Source: Candidatus Omnitrophota bacterium (GTDB taxonomy: Bacteria > Omnitrophota > Gorgyraeia > 2-01-FULL-45-10). Taken from it: a DNA stretch of 64,000 nucleotides. The stretch lies in the NCBI GenBank assembly GCA_028716065.1, contig JAQUQN010000002.1, positions 8,618 through 72,617 on the forward strand. Direction: 5' to 3'. A model generated the notes under the pieces. That model was not told where the DNA came from, made no database searches, and worked only from the letters and a program-made list of their open reading frames with translations. Position 1 is the stretch's first letter. The number at the start of each line of letters is the position of its first letter. Both the position numbers and the translations under genes were made by a program. Positions 40,101 to 50,712 of the stretch are shown here, piece after piece.

Positions 40101-40137
40101 AAAAAAGACCCCGCGATTTTCGCGCGGGGTCAGAAAA
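40100..40137 (-). terminator. Terminator (both directions possible)
   Basis: GACCCCGCG (40107-40115) pairs with CGCGGGGTC (40123-40131). T-runs exist on both sides (A6 on the left in plus-strand reading), so it can end the minus-strand gene at 40156 and possibly the DUF1846 unit. Confidence 0.85.
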
Positions 40138-40155
40138 AACAGGTTAACGTGTCTC

Positions 40156-40752
40156 TTACTTTATGACCTTCACATTATCGATGTAGATAGGCCCGTCATA
40201 TACGGGGTTCCTGTTGGACTCAACCCTGATGGCTATCTTCCTCACGTCCTTCCTGAAGTTGTCATCCACCACTGTCCTTTTCCAGTCTTCGCTTCCGGGC
40301 ATCAAATTGGCGGATATCGTGACCCATTCACCGGGCACCAGAGGAATGGAGCGTGCCATTTCCGTAAACTTCCAGCTCTCGCCCACGGTCAGTATCAATT
40401 TTCCCTTCAGACCGGACGGCGAATCTTGCGGTATATATACGTCGCAAGAAACCTCTTTATAAGGCGACCAATCAAAATATTCGAAATCTTCCACTATGGC
40501 AGCGGTCCAAACCTTGCCAGGGAAGTTCGCTGTCAATTTCAGGGACTTCGTGCCGTTTTTGGCGAAATCGGCTGAGGATGCAACGGTCTTTCCTACATAA
40601 TCCTGCTGTTCCAGTGCCCATTCAGGCACTTCCCAGCCCTGAGTGTCTTTTTCGAAATTGAAGAGAACCTTCTCTTCGCCTTCTGCGCTGGCTAACGCGG
40701 AAAATAACCCTAGAAGGGCTACCGCCACGACCATCGCCATTATCTTCTTCAT
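40156..40752 (-). CDS. Secreted carbohydrate-binding-like protein
   Basis: About 198 residues with a signal peptide (ends SALASA-E). The mature part (NFEKDTQGWEVPEWAL, KSLKLTANFPGKVW, and PIYIDNVKV at the end) has the jelly-roll features of CBM-type or galactose-binding domains. The ATG at 40752 has AAGGAG eight bases upstream; a GTG three codons earlier is less likely. Ligand unknown. Confidence 0.75.
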   Translation of the reverse strand: MKKIMAMVVAVALLGLFSALASAEGEEKVLFNFEKDTQGWEVPEWALEQQDYVGKTVASSADFAKNGTKSLKLTANFPGKVWTAAIVEDFEYFDWSPYKEVSCDVYIPQDSPSGLKGKLILTVGESWKFTEMARSIPLVPGEWVTISANLMPGSEDWKRTVVDDNFRKDVRKIAIRVESNRNPVYDGPIYIDNVKVIK

Positions 40753-40856
40753 AGTGATCACTCCTTTCCTGTTTTTTCATACCTATTATACATCACAATC
40801 CATTAAAAAATAATTAAAATTATATTAAAAATTTCTAATATTCCACAGGTCTTTCG

Positions 40857-42347
40857 TCATGCAGAACCGTTCTTAAAAGATGGGAGGGAGACCGTAAAAG
40901 TAGATCCTTTCGAAACCTCGCTCTTCACATCGATCCTTCCATTATGGGTTTCGGCTATGGACCTGGCTATGCTTAAGCCGAGGCCAAATCCCGCATCGTC
41001 TGCGCGCGACTTATCAACGCAATAGAACCTGTCGAAGATGTGGCCGATCTCTTCTCTTGAAATACCAACGCCGGTATCGCTTATCTTGACCGTGACAAGA
41101 TCGCCGTTTGCAACAGCGACGATCTCTATCCTGCCGCCTGGTTCCGTATATTTAACGGCATTATCAATGATATTAAGGAAGAGGGTCTTTAACTGATTCT
41201 CGTCTCCGTACAAGAAAAGGGGCTTATCATCCTGGCCCAATGAAATCCGTATATTTTTCAATTCGGATAGCGTCTTTACATTCTTCATGACGTCATTGAG
41301 TAATTGGCCAAGCTCTAACCGCTTCTTTTCGGGCATCATCTGACTCGAATCGAACTTCGCCAGAAAGAGGAGGTTTTCAGCCAATTTTATTATTTTATTC
41401 ACTTCCTGAAGCGCGCTCTTCAATATCGATTCATATTCACCCTGAGAACGCATCTTCTTGAGCACGACCTCAAATTCACCTTTCAGTATGGTCAGAGGAG
41501 TCTTGAGATCATGCGACAAGTTTTCAAAAAGCTGCCTCTGAGCATTAAAAGAGCTCTCGAGGCGTCCAAGCATGCTGTTGAATGTTTCGGCAAGCTTCTG
41601 TATTTCGTCCCTGGTGTCGGGGATGGAGAGTTTCAGCTTCATGTTCTCAGCTGTAATTTGGTGTATGGTATCTATCATGCTGTCAACGGGGTGGAGCGCC
41701 ACCTTCGCCAGAAAAGCGCCCATAACTCCCGTGAGCAGAACGGTCGCGGGCAGTATCAATAAGAGGGCCGCCCTAAGGCTATTGAGGGCAACATGTATGG
41801 AGGTCAGTGGACTGGCGACCTGGACTATATAGGCGACCTTCTCCTTTTCAAATATAGGCGTGGTAAATACCCTGTACGATTCCCTGTCGGATTGATTGAT
41901 ATCGCCCAACGTATCGAAGCGGGTCTTCCCCTGTAGCACCGTGATAAAATTCTTTCTCGAAATGGTCGGCATATCTTTGGCTTCGATTGAAGAGGCTATC
42001 GTGGCGCCGTCGGTATCGAATACCTGGACAAATATATCCATGAGCCTCGGATCGCTCGTCTCCTTCTTGACCCAGCGTTGGGCTATCTTCGCGAAATTCA
42101 CGTTGCGTCTCTTCCGGACCTCATCGGGCTTTACGCCGCTGTCTATGACTTCCAGCTTCGATGCCTCCCAGTAAGTGTCTATGGCCTGCGCTATGCCTGC
42201 CGCCTTTGACTTGAGCAGGGTATCCATGTTGCCATAGAGGCTATTATCGACATTGTGGTAAAGAGCTATGCTGATGGCGGCCAGCGTAACCGCCAGTATG
42301 GCCATGTACAATATCGTGATCTTGAATCTTATTGATTTTAAAAACAT
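40857..42347 (-). CDS. Sensor histidine kinase
   Basis: 496 residues: two membrane helices (about 12-32 and 190-215) enclosing a periplasmic sensor region, HAMP domain, HisKA with HDLKTPLTIL, and HATPase with DNAVKYT, DTGVGIS and GFGLGLSIA. Its layout is that of CusS/heavy-metal type kinases. The gene starts 6 bases after its response regulator. The signal is unknown. Confidence 0.93.
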   Translation of the reverse strand: MFLKSIRFKITILYMAILAVTLAAISIALYHNVDNSLYGNMDTLLKSKAAGIAQAIDTYWEASKLEVIDSGVKPDEVRKRRNVNFAKIAQRWVKKETSDPRLMDIFVQVFDTDGATIASSIEAKDMPTISRKNFITVLQGKTRFDTLGDINQSDRESYRVFTTPIFEKEKVAYIVQVASPLTSIHVALNSLRAALLLILPATVLLTGVMGAFLAKVALHPVDSMIDTIHQITAENMKLKLSIPDTRDEIQKLAETFNSMLGRLESSFNAQRQLFENLSHDLKTPLTILKGEFEVVLKKMRSQGEYESILKSALQEVNKIIKLAENLLFLAKFDSSQMMPEKKRLELGQLLNDVMKNVKTLSELKNIRISLGQDDKPLFLYGDENQLKTLFLNIIDNAVKYTEPGGRIEIVAVANGDLVTVKISDTGVGISREEIGHIFDRFYCVDKSRADDAGFGLGLSIARSIAETHNGRIDVKSEVSKGSTFTVSLPSFKNGSA

Positions 42348-42353
42348 TGGGGC

Positions 42354-43022
42354 TCACTCTTTCAATATGTAGCCTCTGCCGCGTATCGTATGTATCAGCT
42401 TCTTGCTAAAACCGGAATCGACCTTTTTCCTCAGATAATTTATATAGACGTCTATGACATTCGTGAAGGTGTCGAAATCTATATCCCATACGTGCTCCGA
42501 TATCATCGTCCTGCTTACGACCGTGCCGGCATTCCGCATCAGGTACTCCAGAAGACTGTACTCTTTGGCGGTCAGTGATATCTCCTTGCCTGATCGCGCC
42601 ACTTTATGAGTCAGAAGATCCAGCTCAAGATCCCCCACCTGCAGTTTCGTAACGGTGCCGGACTCCTTTTTCCTGAGTATGACCCTGATCCTGGCGAGCA
42701 GTTCCTCGAAAGCAAACGGCTTTGTCAGATAATCGTCGGCTCCAGTATCAAGGCCCACAACCTTGTCCTTGACCGTATCCTTTGCCGTAAGCATGATAAT
42801 GGGGGAGGAGACACCTTCCTTCTTCAACTGCCCGCAGAGGCTGAGGCCGTCTATCTTGGGAAGCATGAGGTCCAGGAGTATGAGGTCGTAGTTGTTGGTC
42901 TTGGCCAGAAAATGGCCCTGTTCACCGTCATGGGCCAAATCCACGGCGTAGCCTTCTTCCTTAAGGCCCCTTTTAATAAAATCCGCTATTTTTCTCTCAT
43001 CTTCAATGATAAGGATCCGCAT
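42354..43022 (-). CDS. OmpR/CusR-family response regulator
   Basis: 222 residues: a receiver domain with the phospho-Asp in DLILLDLMLP and Lys in LTKPF, then a winged-helix DNA-binding domain ending in IRGRGYILKE. It pairs with the kinase downstream on the minus strand. It is divergent from the carA2 unit with about 85 bases between its start and the opposing promoter. Confidence 0.95.
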   Translation of the reverse strand: MRILIIEDERKIADFIKRGLKEEGYAVDLAHDGEQGHFLAKTNNYDLILLDLMLPKIDGLSLCGQLKKEGVSSPIIMLTAKDTVKDKVVGLDTGADDYLTKPFAFEELLARIRVILRKKESGTVTKLQVGDLELDLLTHKVARSGKEISLTAKEYSLLEYLMRNAGTVVSRTMISEHVWDIDFDTFTNVIDVYINYLRKKVDSGFSKKLIHTIRGRGYILKE

Positions 43023-43107
43023 CTTTATCTCCCTATAGGAACCGTATTATTATACGCTTTTTTATGGAAAAATAGAATTAAAATATTAATGCTTATCTCA
43101 AAATATC

Positions 43108-43136
43108 TTGACATATAAGATGTGATGTGTTAGAGT
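43108..43136 (+). promoter_or_regulatory. Promoter of the carA2-carB-purine unit
   Basis: TTGACA (43108-43113), 17-base spacer, TAGAGT (43131-43136). The leader to carA2 is about 190 bases. Confidence 0.75.
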
Positions 43137-43245
43137 ATTGCTCTGATAACAACCAAGAAATATATCTTATGGAAAATATGAATGTCTCTCGAAAAGGAGT
43201 TATCAAGATACAAGGTAAATAACAAGTTCGTGCAACCGAAGGTTG

Positions 43246-43283
43246 TGGCCAGGGGAGGTTTCGTCTCTCGTGGCCATTTTTTA
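43246..43283 (+). terminator. Attenuator-like terminator in the carA2 leader
   Basis: TGGCCA (43246-43251) pairs with TGGCCA (43271-43276), enclosing a GGGAG/CTCTC stem, followed by six T. Upstream, CAACC/GGTTG and TTCG/CGAA can form competing hairpins, but none has an ANTAR-type hexaloop. A GGCGG/CCGCC hairpin lies between it and the start codon. A 17-codon frame (43169-43222) lies in the leader, without a ribosome-binding site. Confidence 0.7.
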
Positions 43284-43333
43284 TTGGCGGGTTATCGGAA
43301 TTCCGCCGTTTAAGATCAATTGCGGAGAATGAG

Positions 43334-44473
43334 ATGAAAGCAACGTTAGTTCTGGAAAATGGCAGGTCCTTTGAGGGTGTTTCAATAGGCGCGCCGGCCG
43401 AGAGGATAGGCGAGGTCATTTTAAATACGGCGGTAGTGGGCTATCAGGAGATGATGACCGACCCGGCAAATGCCGGTAAGTTATTGGCCCTGACTTATCC
43501 TTTGATAGGTAATTACGGGGTGGCGAACAAATTTTACGAGTCTAGAAAATGCTGGGTTAACGGATTGATCATGAAAGAATGCAGCAGGATATATTCGAAC
43601 TGGCAGGCAGAGGGTTCCTTCCAGGACTTTCTGAATCATGAAGGGGTCGTCGCCTTGAGCGAAGTCGACACGAGAACTCTGGCCGTTGAATTACGTAATC
43701 ACGGAGAGATGATGGGTATCATAACGAGCGAGCCGCTCGATGGGCAGAAGGCGATAAAAAAACTGCGAGAGCATAAAAAGAAGGGCAAAAATAATTTTAT
43801 AAGCAATATCTCCGTGAAGGCCATAACCGAAGTAGAGACCGGCTCCAGGGGGCCAAGGGTCGCGGTGCTTGACCTTGGCATGCTGAAGAGCTTCACCGCC
43901 CAATTGAAGAGCCTTAAATGCGGCGTGGCCCTGTTGCCCTACAACATAACGCCCAAAGAGATCCTGGCCATAAAACCGGACGGCCTCGTAATATCCAGCG
44001 GGCCGGAGGACGATGCTGCCATACCCGAGATCATCAAGACCGTGAACGGCGTGCTTGGAAAAATTCCTATATTGGGCATATCTTTAGGACATGAGCTCAT
44101 CGCGCTTGCGTTGGGCGGCAAAGTGAAAAAGATGAAGCTGGGGCACCGAGGAGTAAACTATCCGGTAAAGCCGGCGGATTCGTTTAAGGGCGAGATAACG
44201 ACGCAAAATCATAGCTACATCGTTGACGAGGACTCAATAAGAAGAAAGAAGGCCGTAGAAATAACCCTGAGAAATATAAACGACGGCTCCATAGAGGAGA
44301 TGGAAAGCAAGAGCTTGAAGTTCATCTCGACACAATACTATCCGGTCAGCCCCGGTTTCGGGGAGGTCAACAATGTCTTCTTGCGATTTTTGAAATTGCT
44401 AAACCCTTCCGGGAGAGCGGGGATAAAAACGAAGAAAAATAAACAACTTGAGGTGAGCTATGCCAAAACGTAA
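43334..44473 (+). CDS. CarA-like subunit with lost catalytic triad
   Basis: 379 residues, clearly homologous to CarA over both domains (opening [19 protein letters not shown], class I glutaminase fold at the C-terminus). The nucleophile is Ser250 (GISLGHEL), and where the catalytic His and Glu should lie the sequence reads QYYPV, with Tyr336 and Val338. All three triad residues are therefore gone, unlike the copy at 35163. It cannot hydrolyse glutamine by the known mechanism and may stabilise an ammonia-using CarB or sense a ligand. It overlaps carB by 14 bases and heads the purine cluster. Confidence 0.9.
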   Translation: MKATLVLENGRSFEGVSIGAPAERIGEVILNTAVVGYQEMMTDPANAGKLLALTYPLIGNYGVANKFYESRKCWVNGLIMKECSRIYSNWQAEGSFQDFLNHEGVVALSEVDTRTLAVELRNHGEMMGIITSEPLDGQKAIKKLREHKKKGKNNFISNISVKAITEVETGSRGPRVAVLDLGMLKSFTAQLKSLKCGVALLPYNITPKEILAIKPDGLVISSGPEDDAAIPEIIKTVNGVLGKIPILGISLGHELIALALGGKVKKMKLGHRGVNYPVKPADSFKGEITTQNHSYIVDEDSIRRKKAVEITLRNINDGSIEEMESKSLKFISTQYYPVSPGFGEVNNVFLRFLKLLNPSGRAGIKTKKNKQLEVSYAKT

Positions 44474-47400
44474 GGATATACATAAAATACTGATGATAGG
44501 CTCCGGCCCAATAGTCATCGGCCAGGCATGCGAATTTGACTATTCCGGCTCCCAGGCATGCAAGGCGTTAAAAGAAGAGGGGTATCGCACCATACTCGTG
44601 AATTCGAACCCCGCCACCATCATGACCGATCCCAACATGGCCGACGTCACATATATAGAGCCCCTCACGGTGGAGGCGGTTACCGAGATAATAAAAAAGG
44701 AAAGGCCTGACGCCATCCTTCCCACTCTTGGCGGCCAGACCGGACTGAACCTGGCATTCTTCCTGATGAAGGAAGGGATATTGAAAAAATACGGAGTCGA
44801 ATCGATAGGCGCAAATGTCGATGCCATCTCGCGGGCCGAAGACAGGGAGCTGTTCAAAAAGGCCATGCTCGAGATAGGCATAGATGTCCCAAAAAGCGGT
44901 ATCGCCACCACTATAGAAGAGGGCATAAAGATAGGGCTCGGTATAGGGTTTCCGCTCATCTTAAGGCCGGCCTACACGCTCGGGGGCACGGGCGGATCCA
45001 TAGCGTATAATAAAGAAGAGCTGGAGCTCTTCCTGGCCAAGGGCATAGAATTGAGCCCCGTGGGCCAGATCCTGGTGGAACAATCTGTCCTGGGCTGGAA
45101 AGAGATAGAATTTGAAGTTATGCGGGATTGCGTCGATAACGTCATCATGATAACATCGATGGAGAATGTCGACCCCATGGGCGTCCATACAGGCGACAGC
45201 ATCGTCGTCGCTCCATCGCAGACCCTGACCAAAGAGGAATATGCTCAGTTCGTAAACCTGTCCAAGAAGATAATAAGGAAGATAGGCATAACCGGAGGGG
45301 GCGCCAATATCCAGTTTGCGCAAAACCCCGCCAATGGCCATATAGTTATAATCGAGGTGAACCCGCGCCTCTCCAGAAGCTCTGCCCTGGCATCGAAGGC
45401 CACGGGATTTCCTATCGCGCGCGTCGCCACCAAGCTGGCTGTTGGGCTGACGCTTCCGGAGGTCCTCAATCAGATAACGGGCGGGACGAAGGCCTTTTTC
45501 GAACCGACGGTTGATTATTGCGTCTTCAAGATATGCAGGTTCACGTTTGAGAAATTTCCGCAGACTAACAGGACGCTGAATACCTCCATGAAGGCGGTGG
45601 GAGAGGCGATGTCCATAGGGAGAAACTTCAAAGAGGCCCTCCAGAAAGGCATAAGGTCGACCGAGATCCGAAGGTTCGGGCTGGGTTGTGACGGCCGGGA
45701 CAAGATAACGGATGAAAACATCGAATCTCCCGGAGCGGATACCATACAGACCATAAAAGAGAAGATACGCCTTCCCAACGACGACAGGCTATTCTATATA
45801 AGATACGCCCTTAAGCTGGGAATGACGGCCGAGGAGATATATGAATTGTCCAGGATCGACATGTGGTTTATCGACAACTTAAAGCAGATCGTGGAATTAG
45901 AAGAAGGCCTCAAGAACTACCGCAAGACCAGCCAGAAGGGTTCTATAAAGATCCCTCCCGCGGTACTTCTGGAGGCGAAGAAATACGGATTTTCAGATGT
46001 ACAGATCGCGTTCCTTACAAAATCCAGCGAAAAAGAGGTGAGAGAATTGAGAAAGAGGCATGATATAAAACCTACTTATAAATTGGTAGATACATGCGCG
46101 GGGGAGATCAAGGCCAAACAGCCCTATTATTACTCTACCTATGAGACCGAAGACGAAAGCCGCCCGACGAAGAACAAGAAGGTCCTGATCCTGGGTGGAG
46201 GCCCCAACAGGATCGGCCAAGGCATAGAGTTCGATTACTGCTGCTGCCACGCATCATACGCCCTGAAAGAAGAGGGGATAGAGAGCATCATGGTCAATTG
46301 TAACCCTGAAACAGTCTCCACGGATTATGATACATCCGATAAGTTATATTTTGAGCCGCTTACCGTGGAAGATGTGATGAATATAGTGGACAACGAAAAA
46401 CCGATAGGGGCAATAGTACAGTTCGGAGGCCAGACGCCCCTGAATATTTCGGGCGAATTACACAAGATGGGCCTCAATATATTAGGCACCAGCCCGGACT
46501 CAATCGATATCGCTGAGGACAGGAAACGCTTCCAGCAGATGCTGAAGAAACTTAAACTGGTCCAACCCGATAACGGAACGGCGACCTCTTTCGAGGAGGC
46601 AAAGAAGATCGCGCATACGATAGGGTATCCCGTGGTAGTAAGGCCTTCTTACGTGCTGGGTGGCAGGGCGATGGAGATAGTTTATGATGAAAAGGCCCTG
46701 TGCGATTATATGGAAAGGGCCACGGAGGCTTCGCCCGAAAAACCCATATTGATCGATAAATTCCTCGAAGACGCCATAGAGGTTGATGTCGACGCCATAG
46801 CCGACGGTAAAAGATGCGTGATAGGAGGATTCCTTGAGCATATAGAGGAGGCGGGGATCCATTCGGGCGACAGCGCGATGGTGCTCCCTCCGCATACCCT
46901 GGGCAAGGATATCATAGACACCATAAAGAAAAATACCTATGCGATGGCAAAGGAGCTGAAGGTCAAGGGCCTCATGAACGTGCAATACGCCGTAAAAAAC
47001 AACATAGTCTATGTGCTGGAAGTAAACCCGAGGGCCAGCAGGACCGTTCCGTTCGTCTCTAAGGCGATAGGCATACCCCTGGCAAAACTCGCCACGAAGA
47101 TAATGCTGGGCAAGACATTGGATGAACTCGGTTTTACAAAAGAGAAAAATATAAATTTTGTCGTGGTCAAAGAATCTGTATTCCCCTTCATAAGGTTCCC
47201 TGGCGCGGACGCCATATTGGGCCCTGAAATGAAATCTACCGGTGAGGTAATGGGCATGGACTCTACATTCGGCATGGCTTACGCTAAAAGCCAGTTAGCG
47301 GCCGGCCAGAAACTGCCTAAAAAAGGCAATGTCTTTATAAGCGTAAAAAACCAGGACAAGAGAAACATGGTATTCGTGGCAAAGAAGCTTTCCGATCTTG

Positions 47401-47729
47401 GCTTTAAGATCCTGGCCACTATAGGGACCGCTGAGGCTCTGAGGAGCAATGACATAGAGGTCCGGGTATTGCCAAAGCTTCATGAAGGCCGGCCCAATAT
47501 CATAGATTTTATAAAGGATAATAAAGTCCATCTAATCATAAATACCCCTGCGGGAAAGGCCACGAAAGAGGACGAGTCTAAAATAAGGGCCCATGCGATC
47601 CTTTATAATGTTCCGCTCATAACCACGGTTTCGGGCGCGCAGGCATCCGTAAACGGAATAGAAAATCTGATTAAAAAACCTGAGATGTCCGTAAGGTCTC
47701 TGCAGGATTACCACAAGAAGATAAAATAG
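44460..47729 (+). CDS. carB: Carbamoyl-phosphate synthase large subunit, full length
   Basis: 1089 residues: ATP-grasp 1 (about 1-400), oligomerisation domain (400-550), ATP-grasp 2 starting [18 protein letters not shown] (about 565-940), and a C-terminal MGS-like allosteric domain. It makes carbamoyl phosphate for pyrimidines and arginine. It opens with the same ten residues as the half-length copy at 36235. It is paired with a glutaminase-dead CarA. Confidence 0.96.
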   Translation: MPKRKDIHKILMIGSGPIVIGQACEFDYSGSQACKALKEEGYRTILVNSNPATIMTDPNMADVTYIEPLTVEAVTEIIKKERPDAILPTLGGQTGLNLAFFLMKEGILKKYGVESIGANVDAISRAEDRELFKKAMLEIGIDVPKSGIATTIEEGIKIGLGIGFPLILRPAYTLGGTGGSIAYNKEELELFLAKGIELSPVGQILVEQSVLGWKEIEFEVMRDCVDNVIMITSMENVDPMGVHTGDSIVVAPSQTLTKEEYAQFVNLSKKIIRKIGITGGGANIQFAQNPANGHIVIIEVNPRLSRSSALASKATGFPIARVATKLAVGLTLPEVLNQITGGTKAFFEPTVDYCVFKICRFTFEKFPQTNRTLNTSMKAVGEAMSIGRNFKEALQKGIRSTEIRRFGLGCDGRDKITDENIESPGADTIQTIKEKIRLPNDDRLFYIRYALKLGMTAEEIYELSRIDMWFIDNLKQIVELEEGLKNYRKTSQKGSIKIPPAVLLEAKKYGFSDVQIAFLTKSSEKEVRELRKRHDIKPTYKLVDTCAGEIKAKQPYYYSTYETEDESRPTKNKKVLILGGGPNRIGQGIEFDYCCCHASYALKEEGIESIMVNCNPETVSTDYDTSDKLYFEPLTVEDVMNIVDNEKPIGAIVQFGGQTPLNISGELHKMGLNILGTSPDSIDIAEDRKRFQQMLKKLKLVQPDNGTATSFEEAKKIAHTIGYPVVVRPSYVLGGRAMEIVYDEKALCDYMERATEASPEKPILIDKFLEDAIEVDVDAIADGKRCVIGGFLEHIEEAGIHSGDSAMVLPPHTLGKDIIDTIKKNTYAMAKELKVKGLMNVQYAVKNNIVYVLEVNPRASRTVPFVSKAIGIPLAKLATKIMLGKTLDELGFTKEKNINFVVVKESVFPFIRFPGADAILGPEMKSTGEVMGMDSTFGMAYAKSQLAAGQKLPKKGNVFISVKNQDKRNMVFVAKKLSDLGFKILATIGTAEALRSNDIEVRVLPKLHEGRPNIIDFIKDNKVHLIINTPAGKATKEDESKIRAHAILYNVPLITTVSGAQASVNGIENLIKKPEMSVRSLQDYHKKIK

Positions 47730-47747
47730 CTACGTCGGAAGGTATTT

Positions 47748-49148
47748 ATGAAAGAGTATTGCGGAGTTGTCGGTATCTTCGGCCATAAAGACGCTGCGCG
47801 GCTGGCATACCTGGCGCTCTATGCCTTGCAGCACAGGGGAGAAGAATCCGCTGGGATAGTCAGCTTCGACAGAAAAAAAGTCTATACCCATAAAGGCATG
47901 GGCCTCGTAGGCAATGTATTCAGTGAGGAAGGATTAAAAAAATTAAAGGGGCCCATGGCAATAGGCCATGTAAGATATTCTACGACGGGCTCGAGCACCA
48001 CCAAGAATATCCAGCCATTATTGATAAATCATAAAAAAGGGTTCATTGCGGTAGCCCACAACGGAAATCTCACGAATTCCGTTGAGCTGCAAAATGAACT
48101 CGAAGATTCCGGATCGATACTTCAGACCTCGATGGACTCCGAACTGATAATCCATCTTCTGGTCAGGGACCAGAAAAATAATTATAGGGAGAAGATGATA
48201 CCCATCCTGTCGAGGCTTGAAGGGGCCTACGCATTCGTCTTCATGATTAATGACACCATCTATGCCGTAAGGGATCCATACGGTTTCAGGCCCCTTTCCA
48301 TAGCGAAAGCGGAAGACGCCTACGTCGTTGCCAGCGAGACCTGCGCCTTCGACATGATACGCGCCAAATACGTGCGTGATGTGGAGCCCGGGGAAGTCGT
48401 AATGATAAACAAGGACGGCCTGACATCGCTCGGCCACATACCCGGAAAGAGACACGCCTTCTGTATATTTGAATATATATACTTCGCGCGCCCCGACAGC
48501 AATATCTTTACGAAAAGCGTCTATCTGACGAGGAAGAACCTGGGCAGGGCCCTTGCCAGAGAGCACCCCGTCGGAGCCGATATAGTGATGCCGATACCCG
48601 ACTCGGGCACATACGCCGCCCTCGGTTATGCCGAGGAATCCAAGATACCTCTTGAGATGGCTTTCGTAAGAAACCATTACATAGGAAGGACATTCATACA
48701 GCCCAGCCAATTCATAAGAGATTTCAAGGTGCGTGTAAAGCTGAATCCCGTCAGGGATGCCTTGAAAGATAAACGAATCGTCATAATCGAGGATTCTATA
48801 GTCAGGGGCACTACCTCGAGGAGCAGGGTAAGGGCGCTCAAGGAGGCAGGGGCACGCGAGATACACATGAGGGTCAGTTGTCCGCCGTTAATATCGCCAT
48901 GTTTTTACGGGATAGACTTCCCGACCAAAAAAGAGCTCATAGCCTCCAGCCATAAGATCGAAGAGATAAGGCAGTTCATAGGGCTGGACAGCCTTGAATA
49001 TTTAAGTATTGAAGGCATGCTGAATTCCATGCTTCTTCCGAAAGAGGAATTCTGCACCGCCTGTTTTTCAGGAGATTATCCGACCAGGATATGCAAGCCA
49101 CCGTCAAAAAAGGCGCTCGAAAAGAGCCGCTGCATGGGGATAAAATAA
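47748..49148 (+). CDS. purF: Amidophosphoribosyltransferase
   Basis: 466 residues. Short propeptide MKEY then the Ntn nucleophile Cys5 (CGVVGIFGH). The PRPP motif is [14 protein letters not shown]-terminal Cys ([11 protein letters not shown]) fit the iron-sulfur type of PurF as in Bacillus. First committed step of purine synthesis. It lies 18 bases after carB. Confidence 0.96.
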   Translation: MKEYCGVVGIFGHKDAARLAYLALYALQHRGEESAGIVSFDRKKVYTHKGMGLVGNVFSEEGLKKLKGPMAIGHVRYSTTGSSTTKNIQPLLINHKKGFIAVAHNGNLTNSVELQNELEDSGSILQTSMDSELIIHLLVRDQKNNYREKMIPILSRLEGAYAFVFMINDTIYAVRDPYGFRPLSIAKAEDAYVVASETCAFDMIRAKYVRDVEPGEVVMINKDGLTSLGHIPGKRHAFCIFEYIYFARPDSNIFTKSVYLTRKNLGRALAREHPVGADIVMPIPDSGTYAALGYAEESKIPLEMAFVRNHYIGRTFIQPSQFIRDFKVRVKLNPVRDALKDKRIVIIEDSIVRGTTSRSRVRALKEAGAREIHMRVSCPPLISPCFYGIDFPTKKELIASSHKIEEIRQFIGLDSLEYLSIEGMLNSMLLPKEEFCTACFSGDYPTRICKPPSKKALEKSRCMGIK

Positions 49149-49149
49149 G

Positions 49150-50694
49150 ATGGCTACTGAAGATATTCTAATAATCGATTTCGGTTCGCAGTATAACCAG
49201 TTAATAGCCCGTAAGGTAAGGGAGCATGATGTCTTTTGCGAGATCGTGCCTCCGGACATCTCAGCGGCATCCATCAGGAAAAAAAATGTGAAGGGTATCA
49301 TCCTCTCCGGAGGTCCGGCCAGCGTCTACGCGAAGAATGCGCCGTCCTGCGATAAGGAGATATTCTCGTTGGGCATACCGGTCCTCGGCATATGCTACGG
49401 CATGCAGCTCATGACGAAGCTCCTGGGCGGAAAGGTAGAGAGGACTCGCTTTCGCGAATACGGCAGAGCCGCTCTCACAGTTACAAACCGTAGGATGTTA
49501 TTCAAGCATATACCTAAAAAGAGCGTCTCCTGGATGAGCCACGGCGACAAGGTGAAACGGATGCCGCAAGGTTTTACGCGGTTGGCATTGTCCAAGAACA
49601 CATCCATTGCGGCCTTCGCCGATTTTCGTAGAAGGCTGTATGGCGTCCAATTCCATCCCGAAGTGGTCCATACCGAACACGGCAAGACCATCATAAAAAA
49701 TTTCGTAAAAGATATCTGCCGCTGCAGCGGCGACTGGTCGATGCGCTCTTTCGTAAAAGATACCATATCCGAGATACGAAAGGTGGTAGGCAAAAAAGAG
49801 AAGGTGGTGCTGGGGCTTTCGGGAGGCGTAGACTCCTCGGTGACGGCACTCTTGATAAATAAGGCCATAGGCCACCGGCTCGTATGCATATTCGTGGACA
49901 ACGGCCTCTTGCGTAAGAACGAGGCCGGAAGCGTTAAGGAGATATTCCAGAAGCACTTCAAGATAAACCTGAAGTGCGTGGACGCCTCAAAATATTTTTT
50001 AAACGAACTTCGCGGCGTCCAGGACCCGGAAAAGAAGAGAAAGATAATCGGCAGGACTTTCATAAAGGTATTCGAGGAGGAGGCACACAAGGTAGGCGGC
50101 GTAAAATTCCTGGCGCAGGGCACGCTCTATCCGGACCTTATAGAATCCCGTTCGGCATTCGGCGGGCCGAGCGCGACCATAAAGACCCACCATAACGTCG
50201 GGGGACTGCCCAAAGAGATGAAACTGAAACTCATCGAACCGCTAAAATACCTATTTAAGGACGAAGTAAGAAGGGTAGGACGGGAACTCAAAATGCCGCA
50301 AGAGGTGCTCGGACGTCATCCGTTCCCGGGTCCGGGCCTGGCCGTACGGATAATAGGGGAGGTCACTAAAGCGCGCTGTGATATCCTGCGCGAAGTGGAT
50401 GACAGGTTCATAAGCGCCCTGCGGAGCAACAACCTCTACGATAAGATCTGGCAGGCGTTCGCCGTGCTCTTACCGATAAAATCCGTCGGAGTCATGGGCG
50501 ACGAGAGGACATACGAAAACGTGGTCGCCATACGGGCCGTCACGAGCCTTGACGGCATGACAGCCGATTGGGCGAAGATACCCCATGAAGTGCTCGGAAA
50601 AGTATCGAACAGGATAATCAATGAGGTCAACGGTGTCAACAGAGTCGTCTATGATATAAGCTCCAAACCTCCCTCCACCATCGAGTGGGAATAA
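49150..50694 (+). CDS. guaA: GMP synthase (glutamine-hydrolysing)
   Basis: 514 residues: glutaminase domain with Cys in GICYGMQLM and His-Glu in QFHPEV, ATP-pyrophosphatase P-loop GLSGGVDSS, and C-terminal dimerisation domain ending in KPPSTIEWE. It starts one base after purF ends. Confidence 0.97.
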   Translation: MATEDILIIDFGSQYNQLIARKVREHDVFCEIVPPDISAASIRKKNVKGIILSGGPASVYAKNAPSCDKEIFSLGIPVLGICYGMQLMTKLLGGKVERTRFREYGRAALTVTNRRMLFKHIPKKSVSWMSHGDKVKRMPQGFTRLALSKNTSIAAFADFRRRLYGVQFHPEVVHTEHGKTIIKNFVKDICRCSGDWSMRSFVKDTISEIRKVVGKKEKVVLGLSGGVDSSVTALLINKAIGHRLVCIFVDNGLLRKNEAGSVKEIFQKHFKINLKCVDASKYFLNELRGVQDPEKKRKIIGRTFIKVFEEEAHKVGGVKFLAQGTLYPDLIESRSAFGGPSATIKTHHNVGGLPKEMKLKLIEPLKYLFKDEVRRVGRELKMPQEVLGRHPFPGPGLAVRIIGEVTKARCDILREVDDRFISALRSNNLYDKIWQAFAVLLPIKSVGVMGDERTYENVVAIRAVTSLDGMTADWAKIPHEVLGKVSNRIINEVNGVNRVVYDISSKPPSTIEWE

Positions 50695-50712
50695 TCTAAA
50701 AGGAAGCTATAG

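Noticed and set aside
43169..43222. 17-codon leader peptide before carA2
   Set aside because: No ribosome-binding site and no run of a regulatory amino acid codon.
43249..43260. CCAGGGGAGGTT in the carA2 leader as a PyrR-binding loop
   Set aside because: One base too long compared with the consensus and located in a stem arm instead of a loop.
48018..48866. 282-codon open frame on the minus strand inside purF
   Set aside because: Antisense shadow of an unmistakable purF; no ribosome-binding site or recognizable domain.
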